In this document: positions 44,133 to 55,286 of the stretch, piece by piece | Layout of the letters: each line of letters opens with the position of its first letter | Position numbering within the stretch: the first letter of the stretch is position 1 | Source of the DNA: Clarireedia homoeocarpa | Taxonomy: Eukaryota; Ascomycota; Leotiomycetes; Helotiales; Rutstroemiaceae | Assembly (NCBI GenBank): GCA_001465935.1 | Contig: LNKV01000016.1 | Coordinates: 496,001 to 560,000, forward strand | DNA length: 64,000 nt | Direction of reading: 5' to 3' | Program-made: the position numbers and the translations under genes | The notes under the pieces: generated by a model | What the model was told of the DNA's origin: nothing | Database searches by the model: none | Seen by the model: only the letters and a program-made list of their open reading frames with translations

Positions 44133-45339
44133 ATGAGTTCTTTACCTGACAGTGCTGCTAGGACGCCGGGCGATACGGTACCACAAGTGAATAGTATTAA
44201 TTACCCTGACCATCGTTTCCAGATTTTCCAGAAGTCTCTACTTGAGCAGGACTATCCCTATCAGGAAGCGTATGTTTCTGCAAGTCTCACTCGTTTGCAA
44301 CATGGCATATATGACGACGAGAAGAGATTGGACTCGTATGGTCCGCCGCCGCATAATGTTACCTTTGTAGCTGTGACATTTGTCTTCCACCCCATGAATT
44401 CTCTCGAGTATAGATTCAAAAGAGCTCGGATCAGCATTCAAGCGTTCAGAGCAGGAGGAGATTCTGAAAAGGCAGCAGACCAGCCACTTCGGATTATCAA
44501 GTTTGCTCCGCATATTGCCTTTGGTCGATATTCAACTGAGAATCTACACTGGACATTTTCCTTGGGTTAGTATTCACCAACTTTTTGCAGGCTTTGCAAA
44601 GTTGGTTATCTCGATATGTACGAATAGAGATTGTTTACTAAGACTACCCCAGGGGCAAGTTTGGGTGTAACGACTCCATTGACCACAACCATTACTCCAT
44701 CGACGGAACTTGATAGATCTAAGGTGATTGGCACGATGCTGAAGATACAAGGATCGACTCGCTCAGTCAAGGAAATGCAAAGTACCAAGCTCGTTTGGTC
44801 TTTGGAAGAAAACGAACAGCAATGTACAGGACTTCCAAGAGAGTGCACATTTGTTTTTTTGGTAGAGCAGCCGGTTGCGAGAGCTCCTTTCTCTTTAGAA
44901 GTTGCTATCAGACCGATCATTTCGCACAGCATGGATTCATTTAAGCTTTTTAACGAAGTCGCCACAAGATCCGACATTTCATCTGACGAAGTTGGACAAA
45001 GGTATGTATCGGCCTCTTATAGATCATCCCTCTTTAAGGACCGTCGGTCATGGAGTTTTTCGTGAGACGTCCCTCTTCGGATTCAAACTGAAAAAAAAAA
45101 TTGGTTTAGGTTCTCCAGCAACCCATTCAACTTTGCAACTATGCAGGGGCAATTTGAGGATCTAGTGGAGTTACCTGGCATCTCTGCAAACATAAAGGTA
45201 AGATTTTTGCGTCCTGGAAGAATGTTATGCTAATCAAATATAGGATTATGTCGCTGTAACATCTGAAGGTGCATCCGTCGCAGGCTCAGATAACTCCCTA
45301 GATAAGTTGAAATCGCTTCTCAAAACACCACTCAGGTAA
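44133..45339 (+). CDS. unknown four-exon protein
   Basis: Exons 44133-44565, 44653-45001, 45110-45197 and 45244-45339 join in phase through three introns (87, 108 and 46 nt) to give 321 aa. I do not recognise a domain. Visible parts are a polar start, INYPDHRFQIFQKSLLEQDY, then alternating beta-like segments (VTFVAVTFVFHPM, RFKRARISIQAF, TKLVWSLEENEQQ, CTFVFLVEQPV). A short FNFATMQGQFEDLVELPG region leads to the C-terminus LKSLLKTPLR. The beta-rich pattern suggests a globular protein, not a relic. The four phase-consistent exons support a real gene. Cellular place cannot be read: there is no signal peptide and no membrane helix. Confidence 0.75.
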
Positions 45340-47173
45340 TAGAGCAGCGTCATCGGGTCCAGATGGGCATTTGAAGAGATAGTGGCAATTTATGATGATC
45401 AAGATCATGTGCTGGGGACAACAAAGCTCTCTCAGATAGAATAATCAATGCCATTGAATTCTATCTATCTATCTATCAAATAAGCCGCCCTCCAAGCACA
45501 AGAGCTATTCCTATGTGCGAGCTAATCTATTGCTCGAAAATTAACCAAGCAGCACAATCGCTTAATTGGTACTCTGTCATATCAAATCCTCTGCCACTCC
45601 TAAATGTTTTGTTACTTACGGTAACTGGATTCATAAAGTTCCGGACTACCAGGATACATTTACCGCACTATTGTGATCCCAACATAATGGCCGTGGTATG
45701 GGGAAGGGATTTTAATCTGCGGCATTGCAGGCTGGTCGGCTTTATAGGCCCCCTTTTCATGCTTGGCCTTGGCGACTACTAGTGCCAGTTCCAATTGTGC
45801 TTGACCGTTAGCTGCGATCAAAGAGTCCCATGCTTCCCTCCAAGTTATTGACGATTTTCCTCTCAACAAAGTGCGCCTAGATGTTTGCATCGATTCTCCC
45901 ATACTCGTCTATCAACAAGGTCTCGATGAGTAAGAGGCTTTTCAAAGTTTCATGTCAGTTTCTCCTCTACTTCTTCCAGAGATCCACTTTTTGTTATTGA
46001 AGAGTTAGGTAGCAAACCAGTGTTTGCCTGTCATCAACTCCCAAGCCCGGAATATCAGCCAGAGCACGCAGGACATCTTCCCGTGCAGTTTTGCTGATGT
46101 AATTTGTCTCAACCCCATAAGGAAGTGACCCTTGGAAATCCGGAGTCCGCTCGATCTGTTGCTTGTTCTTGTAATAATGTTTGAGACACATCATATTTCT
46201 CTTTTGGGAAAGCCAAGTTAACATTTTCACGGTGGCCTACACCAAATTCTCTACTCTCTTTTTATCAAGTTCTAAACTCTTGGAGATTTTGGCATAATAG
46301 TTCTTCTCCCGGACCTCAAAGGATTAGTGTTTTTCACTAAAGCCCAAATCAACCTTGCAACCTTCGAAAGACCTCAATTATTTACGGTTAGGGTGCTTCT
46401 TGAAGTAATCATCTCAAAGACATTGCAGCATTTCGGATCCAAGAGGCCTTTAGCCGTACAAACCCAGCATCTTCACGCTTTTCTTGGCCATCATGGACCT
46501 ATTCGATCGGGTGGTTTACCAAAATAGAAAACTTTGATTGGCAAAGAGATCAGAAATTTTACTCCAGAGGTCGTCGGAATGAATGGCGAATGACATGACC
46601 AGGCTTGTGAATGACCTGACAATCCAATAGAATTTAAATACTTGTAAGCAGCTTGAATATTCACACGGAAACCTGAATTAAACCATATCCGCAGCATGCC
46701 ATGCTACTTCTTGATCTCTAAGGAAATGAATGGAAGTATAAAAGGCGCCCTCATGACAAGGCTACTACCTATTGACCTTCGCTGGAAAGAGATCCAGACA
46801 TTAGGGTTATGCCTCGTAAGGCTTTTTTATTATTCACTCTTCGAATTGTTCTTTTGGCTGAGCAGTCCTGTAAGGCTGCTTCATGATTGCAGGATCCGGC
46901 GGAGTGGTGAGATCTTAGGCGAAACCAATGGACGCAATGAATCACCGTTGCCGTTTGGGGCTGTGTTTGCATGCCGGCTTGACTTCCCGGTGTACATATA
47001 TGAAATGATTCTCCAAATCCTTTGCACACCGTAGACGAAAGTGCTATCCAACTGCACGAAGTCTGTGGCGCAGTCTTACATGCATTCGATTAGGCAGAGG
47101 CTGCCATAACGCAGATATTAATTGCTGTAAATCCCGCCACGAAGATCAGTGAAGCCTCTGGCAACTCATCAAC
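45340..47173. other. 1.8-kb region with decayed coding-like stretches
   Basis: No intact gene. Minus-strand frames at 45994-46230 (ending DIPGLGVDDRQTLVCYL) and 45660-45902 (REAWDSLIAANGQAQ), and a third frame at about 45800-45935 (LIDEYGRIDANI, a stop, then AHFVERKIVNNLEG), look partly coding but are broken by stops and lack joining splice sites. A short TATC repeat occurs near 45460. Confidence 0.45.
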
Positions 47174-48298
47174 ATGACATTCAAAAAATCAATCAAGGAT
47201 GGAGCATTTATCACTGTCTGGGTCGCAATTGGGATTATTGGCTGCCCGATAGTTGTTCCCATGATGTGTGTCCTCTTATGGGGAATGAGTAAGGGGCATA
47301 AGTGTGGCAATGGAGCTAGGGACGCTCGTCGAAGAAAGCGGGCTGAGGATATTCTTGTGGAGAAGGAAAAAAACCGCCCAAAGAATCTCCCTCCCACCCG
47401 CCGTGAGTTATCCATCGGACCAGGAGGAAGGCGATCACGAATTAAACTCTGGACATCAAAGTCAATGGGCAGAGGAAAGGTGTCCAGTGCGCTATTGCGT
47501 CTTCCAGCGGAGTTACGAAGGCAAATCTTACTTGAAGTGCTTGGGGAAAGTGTGATTCATTTAGTTCAATGTCGAGGACGCCTTGGTCACATTCGTTGCA
47601 AAGAAGATAACATGCAGTCATTTCCACATAATATCAACGGCCACTCCTATGACATCGAACGCCGGTGCATACCTCCTTGTCAATTCTCCTGCAGACACTC
47701 TGCCAGATTTCACAGTCCGTATATCCTAGAGTCTGTTACCTGTACAACATTGCATCCACCACGCTCGGAAAGCTGTCTCGGCGTTCTCAGAACTTGCCAG
47801 CAACTCTATAGTGAAGGTATCGACTTACTCTATTCGACGAATGTTTTCGATGCTAATGATGCGGAAACGGTCCTCTTCCTTGCGCAAACAATTCGACCTC
47901 AGAGACTGAAAGCTATCAAACACTTACAGATATTGGCAAATGATCCATGGCCATATGCGGATATAGCTGAACTGCACTTTAGCCAGTTTACGCCAGTGAA
48001 TGATGCTCCTCTTTGGGTGGAATGTTGCAAGCTTATTGGATCACAGATGACAGGCTTGCAGAGTCTGACAGTTCGGATCGGTGTCTACAACCTTAGGGAT
48101 GGTTATGATCCACATACGGGTGAGAGGCATTTGACTCAAGACAGGTCTCTCAGGCAAGCCCTGTATGGCACAATGCTAGGTGCAATACGGGACAGTGGAA
48201 TAAAAGGACTGAAGGGCTTTCGTTTGGAGATTGAACTAGAGGAAACCCAAGTAATCGAAGGCTTGCAGCAAGGGCTTCGGGATATTGTTTGTGGCTGA
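47174..48298 (+). CDS. DUF7730/F-box-like protein with N-terminal membrane segment
   Basis: A single-exon gene of 374 aa. Residues 11-37 form a hydrophobic helix (FITVWVAIGIIGCPIVVPMM) followed by a basic stretch (RDARRRKRAED). The core begins with LLRLPAELRRQILLEVLGES, the short F-box-like helix seen at the head of the fungal DUF7730 family, and continues through a Cys-rich part (CIPPCQFSCRHSARF). CLGVLRTCQQLYSEGIDLLY is the typical family motif. The family is large and lineage-expanded in fungi with no settled function. The added membrane helix is unusual and would place the domain on a membrane, if the ATG at 47174 is the true start. Confidence 0.78.
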   Translation: MTFKKSIKDGAFITVWVAIGIIGCPIVVPMMCVLLWGMSKGHKCGNGARDARRRKRAEDILVEKEKNRPKNLPPTRRELSIGPGGRRSRIKLWTSKSMGRGKVSSALLRLPAELRRQILLEVLGESVIHLVQCRGRLGHIRCKEDNMQSFPHNINGHSYDIERRCIPPCQFSCRHSARFHSPYILESVTCTTLHPPRSESCLGVLRTCQQLYSEGIDLLYSTNVFDANDAETVLFLAQTIRPQRLKAIKHLQILANDPWPYADIAELHFSQFTPVNDAPLWVECCKLIGSQMTGLQSLTVRIGVYNLRDGYDPHTGERHLTQDRSLRQALYGTMLGAIRDSGIKGLKGFRLEIELEETQVIEGLQQGLRDIVCG

Positions 48299-48744
48299 AT
48301 TTATACATATCGGAGGGGAAACCTCCTGGTCTTTGGCCTACTATTTGCTATTAAGTCCACTGTTCTTGGGAGGCAATGGTAACATACAAGACAGAATCTA
48401 TTGTGCTTGAAATTCTCATTAACTCTGAAAGATGATGTCCTAAGCTCGGGCATGGCTGCCCTGTGAATGTAACTTCTAGGCAACCTACTTGGGTGAATAG
48501 TAGAACGTACAAACCGACAAATGCACTGGAGGAATAATTGAAAACTAGAAGAGGTTTGTTACGGGCGATGAAAATGGGAGGAGAGTTATGATCCTAGCCG
48601 GTCCCGGTCCCGGTCCCGGTTGAACTCTAGTTCTGAGCTACTTAAGGTTACGCCACAATCTCCAGATGTGGCGCTAAAACGTCAATCATCAGGCTTAAAC
48701 TTTTGGAACTTCAACTTGCAATCACAACAACTACAACCATCAAC
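48299..48744. other. intergenic region with GGTCCC repeat
   Basis: About 450 bp between the DUF7730 gene and CWC2. It contains four GGTCCC units (about 48598-48620) close upstream of CWC2. No gene is seen. Confidence 0.6.
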
Positions 48745-49977
48745 ATGGCCGACGTCGAAACTGCAACACCTCCCACAACCTCACCGCCGGTAGAGGACAC
48801 TGATCAGTCCTCTACAGCACTCACAACTACCAACAATGAAGCTGCTGCACCTGCGACCCGCAAAGTGAAGAAGATCATCCGGCGCAAAAAGCGTCCAGCG
48901 CGTCCGCAAGTCGATCCATCAACTATAAAATCCGAGCCACCGCCTCAGACGGGTACTATTTTCAACATCTGGTATAATAAATGGTCTGGTGGTGATCGTG
49001 AGGATAAATATCTTTCCAAAACTGCTGCTGCGGGCCGCTGCAATATCGCAAAAGACAGTGGATACACGAAGGCCGACAAAGTAACTGGTAGCTATTTTTG
49101 TCTGTTCTTTGCACGGGGAATATGTCCAAAGGGCCAGGAATGCGAATATTTACATCGACTGCCGGGGATACATGACATGTTCAACCCCAATGTTGATGTC
49201 TTCGGCAGAGACAAGCATTCAGATTATAGGGATGATATGGGTGGTGTAGGAAGCTTTATGAGACAGAATAGGACAATCTATGTGGGAAGGATACATGTCA
49301 GCGATGATATCGAGGAGATTGTCGCAAGGCACTTCGCTGAATGGGGTCAGGTTGAGAGAAGTGAGTCCCCCTTATCCATGCGTCAGTCGTATTGACTATA
49401 TGCTAACTTCCATTCAGTTCGTGTTCTCAACACTAGAGGTGTTGCGTTCATCACATATTCGAACGAAGCGAATGCGCAATTTGCGAAAGAGGCAATGGCA
49501 CACCAATCATTAGATCACAATGAGATTCTCAATGTACGATGGGCAACAGCAGATCCCAACCCAATGGCACAAGCTCGGGAGGTGCGCAGGATAGAAGAGC
49601 AAGCTGCAGAAGCCGTTCGACGAGCATTACCTGCCGAGTTTGTAGCTGAGATAGAAGGGCGAGATCCAGAAGCACGAAAGCGAAAGAGGATAGAAGGAAC
49701 ATTCGGATTGGCTGGCTACGAGGCTCCTGATGATGTTTATTTCGCTAGGGGCGCAAATGCCGTTAATCCAGCTGGAAGGCAAGGGTTGGAATTGGAGGAG
49801 GAACAGAGATTGATGTTAGAGGCGGATGCATATGAGCAAGCAGAGAAGCAAGAGGAAAACGGAATATTCTCAAGTAGTACTCTGGCTGCGCTGCAGAATG
49901 CCAAGGTATCCACTGCAAAGCCGAAGTCAGCGGCGCCTGCGGGACCTCTGGTGGCTTATGATAGTGATAGTGATTAG
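48745..49977 (+). CDS. CWC2: pre-mRNA-splicing factor CWC2
   Basis: Exons 48745-49360 and 49418-49977 with a 57-nt intron (TGCTAAC branch) give 391 aa. An acidic/Thr-rich start and a Lys/Arg-rich patch (KVKKIIRRKKRPARP) precede the Torus domain (TIFNIWYNKWSGGDREDKY). A CCCH zinc finger follows (C of YFCLFF, GICPKGQECEYLH). The RRM comes next, with RNP2 RTIYVGRIHV and RNP1 rebuilt across the junction as TRGVAFITYS. Cwc2 (RBM22-like) contacts the U6 snRNA internal stem-loop and the intron in the catalytic spliceosome, as part of the Prp19-related complex that also holds Bud31, encoded 26 kb away in this window. The tail ends in acidic YDSDSD. Confidence 0.95.
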
Positions 49978-50139
49978 GGACAAGCATCAGTGGAGTTTCG
50001 GAGTTGGCGAAAGTTTTACTATCAAGATGTAACATAATATGGTACCCGGAGCTGGACTATCAAAACACGAGCCATGCGCTCAACGTACTTCACAAAGCAT
50101 GTTACCTCATACATACTTATCTTGGTCTTATGTGTGCCA

Positions 50140-51090
50140 TTAGCTGTTGAAAATTCTCGAATACAGCATTTCATGTCTTCCTATCCACAAGTCCATGACC
50201 GGAACACTCTGCCCTGCATCCTCAACCTTCGCATCCCATTCCCTCTCAATACACTCACCAATTCTCCTCTGCACCTCCACACTTGCTAACACTTTCTGCG
50301 CATGATACGGCCCGAACATACTTGCTCGTACGGCAGCAGACAACAAAGCTTTCACGTGACTCAGCATAAATACATATGCAGTTTGGTGCAAGCCCATTCC
50401 CAAAACCGCAGCAATGGCTCCAAACAATGGTGCGAGATGTGCGCTGGCAGTAGGGATTTCTCCAGGAGTCACCACCGAGGACGAAGATTTCAAGAGCAGT
50501 GAAAACTCTTTCAAAACCTTGACAACAGCCGGCTCAACTCCACCTGGAAGCGCAGAGGAGAACGAACGGTCCCATATGGAGAGGAGAGCTCGTCCTTGAG
50601 CTATCGATGCTCGACGGCCGACAGTGCACATGATCGCGGCATCGAGAGCATCGTCTAAGGATACAAGATCCAGGGGGTTTCGGTGGGCCGCCAAAACAAA
50701 AGGAAGAGTACTAGAAGCATATGAGGAGAGGGAGAAGTCAAGAAAGTCGGGAAACGAAGGTCTACCGGTGGATTTGGTGTGCGCGAGGTACGATTCTAGG
50801 CCGCTGCTGAAAGCAAATGAGCCAAGAGGGAGGGCAGAGTCGGAGAGGAGGAGGAGAAAATGCTGTGATACCGGGGGCTGCGAGGGGGTTCCTAGATACT
50901 TCCATTAACTTTGGGTTCTGGGAGGGGATTCTGGAGATTTCTTGCCGCTGCAGGTGTCGATGCCGATGTTTGGGAGTTTTTCTGACGAAGACGAGTCTGG
51001 CTGGGCGGCTCGTAATCGCGCTTTTGCGGCTTTCAACTTTTTCTCCAGCTCCTCGACCTCATTCTCAATATCCCTGGTCTCGTCGGACAT
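50140..51090 (-). CDS. urease accessory protein UreF
   Basis: Exon 1 51090-50946 and exon 2 50891-50140; 298 aa with the proposed splice. Exon 1 is a coiled-coil start (EVEELEKKLKAAKARLRAAQ). Exon 2 has the UreF hallmark FLLLLSDSALPLGSFAFSSG, then GLESYLAHTKSTGRPSFPDF, LAAHRNPLDLVSLDDALDA and the helical C-terminus. UreF works with UreD and UreG to load nickel into urease. Both exons are in the same frame but are split by an in-frame TAA, so an intron of a length divisible by three is required. The only fitting pair I found is a GC donor (AGCG then GCAAGA) and TCTAG acceptor, 54 nt. The stop lies 162 bp from that of CWC2. Identity is firm, the first junction tentative. Confidence 0.88.
50892..50945 (-). 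other. probable GC-AG intron of UreF
   Basis: 54 nt, donor GCAAGA, acceptor TCTAG, removes an in-frame TAA and keeps frame. GT alternatives of suitable length would shift the frame away from the conserved FLLLLSDSALPLG segment. The only in-frame GT..AG pair is 18 nt, too short to splice. Confidence 0.6.
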
Positions 51091-51935
51091 TAGATGATGA
51101 GGTTGACGCGATGGTGGTGGGATTTCCACGTGCTGGTTAGAGATCTCTGGTTCCCTCAGTCAGACCAGATAATAGGTAGGACTCGGTAGGACTCGGTAGC
51201 ACAGCCACCATTTATAATTAAGCATCTACGCATCCTTCTCCTGTAAGGCTGGAAGCGAAAACAACGCTAGAAAAAAACTCTCGCCCCTGTCATCTCTTCA
51301 TTGGACTATATTTATGGGATCTCACATCAGAAATCAACTTCTCTAACATCCTACAGCGAGACAAAGCGAGGCAAGGCAGATCAGGAATAGATAGTAAACG
51401 TAATTAATCCCAATGACTTGCAAATAGATTGCCGAAGAAAGTTTCATCTTTCTTTTCACTTTCCTGCCGCTTCCCGTAGATAGCTAATAGAACTATACCT
51501 CGCTAAGGCTACTATCAAGGTACATAAGATTTACGATTGGAAAAAAGAGTGAATATTACGGGTACAGGAGTACTACTTGCTACAGGAGAGCTGGGCTATA
51601 TAGATGGCCCGGATCTCCCACTGTAAAACTCCAAAAGTGACGCCACTTCTAGAGAAGTGACAATTTGGGCTTATATTTCACACCCACCTAGTTGGAATCA
51701 ATCAAGACTCAATTCATCCAGCACTTCGTATCCTATTAGTTGAATATAGCTACTCGAGAATAGCTGAAACGATGCTTCCTCTACACAAAGACTCGCTATC
51801 GCTTGTCTAGCTGTTAGCTTACTATTCGTATGTATCACCTCTGAGATTTGCCTCTAGTACTACCTATTGACATAGCCAGCAGGAAATTTCACTCTCATCG
51901 AATTGGAAATTCAAAAACTCAACAGTTACAAGTAA

Positions 51936-52148
51936 TTACCTCTTTGCTGCTTCGAGATCCCGACTAATATACACTCTATAACGAAGATAGCACATTGGCT
52001 TTTTCTAGCAATAGTACGAGCAGTGACGCAAGTCCTGCAAAATAAAGCTGTTATCGAAGCGATACGAAATTTGTTTGCTGCCTTTGGGCAAGCAATTGTG
52101 GAAGTAATGGAGGCGAACCTTACGCGCTGGGCGCAAGCTCAGCAATAG
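51936..52148 (+). pseudogene. possible coding relic (70 codons, no start)
   Basis: An open frame bounded by stops reads as an amphipathic helical sequence, including SITKIAHWLFLAIVRAV and VIEAIRNLFAAFGQAIVEVM, ending TRWAQAQQ. It has no methionine near its start and no splice partner I could find. It may be a fragment of a mobile-element gene. The family is not recognised. Confidence 0.3.
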
Positions 52149-52357
52149 GAGGCGAGGGGAAGGGGGCGGAGACGGAAGTAGAGTGGAAGAACTGGTTGTG
52201 GTGTGGGCAAAATTTGTTTTTTAGTCAGATACCCCTAAAGTACACTGTAACTTCCAGTTGTAGGATGGCAAGTGATTTTATATATTGTATGACTTAATTT
52301 CGGCTACTCGTATACTTCTGTATTATATCTGAAAGATTTCCATGCCGTCGGAGTAAT

Positions 52358-52435
52358 GTAAGGTTAACTTACGGCTAAATGTTGGTGCAGCCGCCCGAGG
52401 CGGGAGTCCCGCATAAGCTTAACAACTAACCTTAC
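52358..52435. mobile_element. short inverted-repeat element or LTR end (candidate)
   Basis: GTAAGGTTA at one end and its exact complement TAACCTTAC at the other, 78 bp in all, with a GC-rich centre (GCCGCCCGAGGCGGGAGTCC). This could be a MITE-like element or a terminal fragment of an LTR element. No clear target-site duplication is seen. Confidence 0.3.
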
Positions 52436-53375
52436 TTAATAAGGTATTTTTCCCTTTGCTTTTCCACTCAACCCTCAACCCGCTGGTTCGGCTTCATACA
52501 GTGCAAGGCTGGACTGGCTGCAGGTAAGCTGGCTGGTCACCGAGATGGTGGCCGAGTAAACCTGCATGGCTCCTTTCCTTTCGCTTTCGCGCTTGGGATG
52601 TTACGTTAATGAGGAGCGTAGATGTTGCACTACACTGCTTTATTCGTTGTTTAGTCGTCAATATTTGCTACATGATGGTGGCACAATTACATATCACGTA
52701 CACCTTTGCGTTGCCCTGTTACAGCTTTATGGAATCACAAAGCCATCCGTGTCATTTCTTCTGCTCGAAGGTGCAACGGTCGGTATAGAACCACTATACA
52801 TCATTGGATATGATATATCAAAAATTCCTTCTCGTCCCTGTAGCGGGCAGCCGTCGCCGCTGGAACGTGGGGTTAATATGTGGTTCAGGAAACCACAGTA
52901 CTTACTCATTCGCACGGTTTGAGTCACCATAGTACAAGTAAGTAACCACATGGCAGAAGAAAAAAGCAAATCTGCATTCTCATGAAACACAGCCCGACTT
53001 TCCATACAAGAAGAATCCTCGATAGGTCGGCAAATTGATACTGGAGTTTGAAACGCTGTGCCACAATCCTTTCACTCCCCACCTCATTCTCTTCTGCCCG
53101 CTTCACTAGGCTGTGTTTTCCTCTCCTGCATATGGGATCGTACGAGATGCTTGAGAACCGGCAGCATGGCGATGCAAATTCATCACAGCCTGTAGATCCT
53201 GACTCACCTTCCCTTGGTGCCCCCATGTCCCGAGTACTAGGAGCTCGATCTATATGGTATATAATATGCTTCTTGTCCAAGCGATTTTGCTCTGGAAAAG
53301 TATTCCATATAAATATCTGTAAATCACTTCCCACATCCTGTTCACTCACATTTAATACACAACACAATAATCAAA

Positions 53376-54041
53376 ATGATTGTTACACTAGCAGTTCGTG
53401 GACTTCAGGTAAAGCTTCATTCGGATCTACTATTCCCCCCAACACCACTAACCTTTCTTCTTCAGATCATCTTCGCGGCCGTCGTCTTGGCTTTATCCAT
53501 TATCCTAATCAATGACTTTGGCCCTGGTCACTCCTGGTCTCTGATCATCTATGGAGCCGTCTGTGGTGGAGCATCTCTCCTCATCGCCGTGGTTGGAATA
53601 GCAGCATGGTTCATCGACGCCATTCAAGGCATTATCATGCTTGCACTTGACGGCATCGCAGCATTCTTCCTCCTCGCTGGCGGCATTGTATGCTATCCTT
53701 CCTTCCTTGTTTTCTTCACTACAGCCTGTTTCCAGATCTCACTATCTCGCTAACACCTCAACCTACAGGCCTACGCAGCAACGATTAAGGTTGGAAGTTG
53801 CTCCGATGTGGCGGGTTACCTGCAATATCACGATAACCCGTTCGCGCCTAGCAAGGATAAGACATACGACGGCGTGACTGATGTCAAAAAGTATGCAAAG
53901 GCAGTCCTGGATGATGCAACGACAAGGTGCAGAGAAACTCAGGCGAGCACTGCTTTCATCTGGTTTTTGGCTGCCTGCTTTGTCGGGACTTTTGCCATGA
54001 CATTGTTGGGTAGGAAGAGGGGTTCCAACAGTATTGCATAG
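53376..54041 (+). CDS. MARVEL-domain membrane protein
   Basis: Exons 53376-53408, 53466-53687 and 53769-54041 with 57- and 81-nt introns, both phase 0, give 175 aa. The four membrane helices of the MARVEL fold are visible. The first starts VTLAVRGLQIIFAAVVLALS, the second SLIIYGAVCGGASLLIAVVG and the third IMLALDGIAAFFLLAGGI. The fourth, FIWFLAACFVGTFAMTLLG, is near the end. Conserved Cys and Tyr residues before the fourth helix (KVGSCSDVAGYLQY, then TTRCRETQAS) fit the fungal Nce102-like/MARVEL group, linked to plasma-membrane domain organisation and unconventional export. First and last exons alone would be missed as short frames. Confidence 0.88.
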
Positions 54042-54568
54042 GCGTGGCGAACTGAGGAAGGGGGCAAGATGCTGGAAAGGAAAATAATTACGGATATGAC
54101 ACGAGGTTTTGTTTTGCAATGGGTTGATATTAGCGGCGTTGTTTTAAAGTTGACGAGCATACCCACGGGACGCACATTCTTTTCCTAGCCAAAGCTTTTT
54201 TGTTTCTCAATTCGAGATGTACAGGTTTTACTCGAAGATGCTAGGATGTTCAATCTATCATATATATATATATCGCGCAGCAGATAGATAACCTTCCTGT
54301 GTATCTCTCCACAACCCCGGCCCAGCCCGCTCACATTTCTCCAAGACGCCCAAGCCAATAAGTTATCCCATAATTAACAACATTGCCATTCATCCATCCA
54401 TCATCCACCAACACCGCCATCGGCCCATCTGCCATCTTCGTTCACCTCAACACCATATCATATCATATCATATCATATCACATCCAACCCGTTACAGTCA
54501 TTGCACTAACTTATCTATCTATCCCATCAGCATATATATTCCACCCGCACTATTCTCTGCCCCCTACT

Positions 54569-54624
54569 ATCTATCCTCTATCCTCTATCCTCTATCCTCT
54601 ATCCTCTATCCTCTATCCTCTATC
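54569..54624. repeat. 7-bp CTCTATC minisatellite
   Basis: Eight nearly perfect copies of a 7-bp unit, C/T-rich on the plus strand. Confidence 0.95.
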
Positions 54625-54835
54625 CCCACTCACCCTCACCCTCACCCTTACCGTCACCATCACCGTACACACACACACACAAACACATACACACAGCCAG
54701 CAAGCTATCAGTACAAATATCAAAAGCACACCCCCCTCAACCCCCCTCAACCCCCCGAACCCCCCAACCCACAAACCGCACTCCTCGCAGTTTGCAGTTC
54801 CCAATCCAACTAACTTACTTACTCTATGAATATAT

Positions 54836-54877
54836 AATCGTAATCGTAATCGTAATCGTAATCGTAATCGTAATCGT
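54836..54877. repeat. AATCGT hexamer array
   Basis: Seven perfect AATCGT units in tandem. Confidence 0.95.
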
Positions 54878-55286
54878 ACTAACATAAAATAAGATATTCT
54901 ATTCGCCTAGCATAGTTACCGTAGAAATAAATGACTATATTAGATCAGATTAGAACTGGACATCTCTCTTACCCACTCTCTCCTTTTTCATATAATCATA
55001 ATCATAAACATATATCAAAGTCAAGCAAGTGTAATAAACAAACATCCGCAGAAGCTATAACTAAGAGAGGGAAGAGGTAACATAAAGGAGGGTAGGATGG
55101 AACGGAATACTATCCGAGTGCAATTTAATCATGTAATATCAACTCATATAATATCATATCAAGTAAACAAAAACGCCTCCCGAATGCTCGTCGTCATTAA
55201 CACATCACATCACATCACATCACTATAACCATCCGCCATCTACCGCATATCCCCATTCCCCATCCCGATTCCTGACGTTCATTCAT

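Larger units (their letters stand above)
51091..53375. other. 2.3-kb gene-free region with a transposon-like relic
   Basis: Rich in TA-containing motifs (TAGC, CTAT) from about 51.4 to 52.3 kb, with one uninterrupted 70-codon frame lacking an early start (51936-52148) and an inverted repeat at 52358-52435. The rest (52.5-53.37 kb) is the MARVEL gene promoter side. No intact gene is seen. Confidence 0.5.
54042..55286. other. microsatellite-rich region between MARVEL gene and VPS18
   Basis: 1.25 kb between convergent genes, dominated by simple repeats: ATATC (54454-54480), CTCTATC (54569-54624), CACCCT, CCCCCTCAA and AATCGT (54836-54877). A Thr/Pro/Leu-rich 148-codon frame across it is repeat translation. 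Confidence 0.7.

Noticed and set aside
54383..54829. A 148-codon Thr/Pro/Leu-rich plus frame
   Set aside because: Composed almost wholly of ATATC, CTCTATC and CACCCT repeats.
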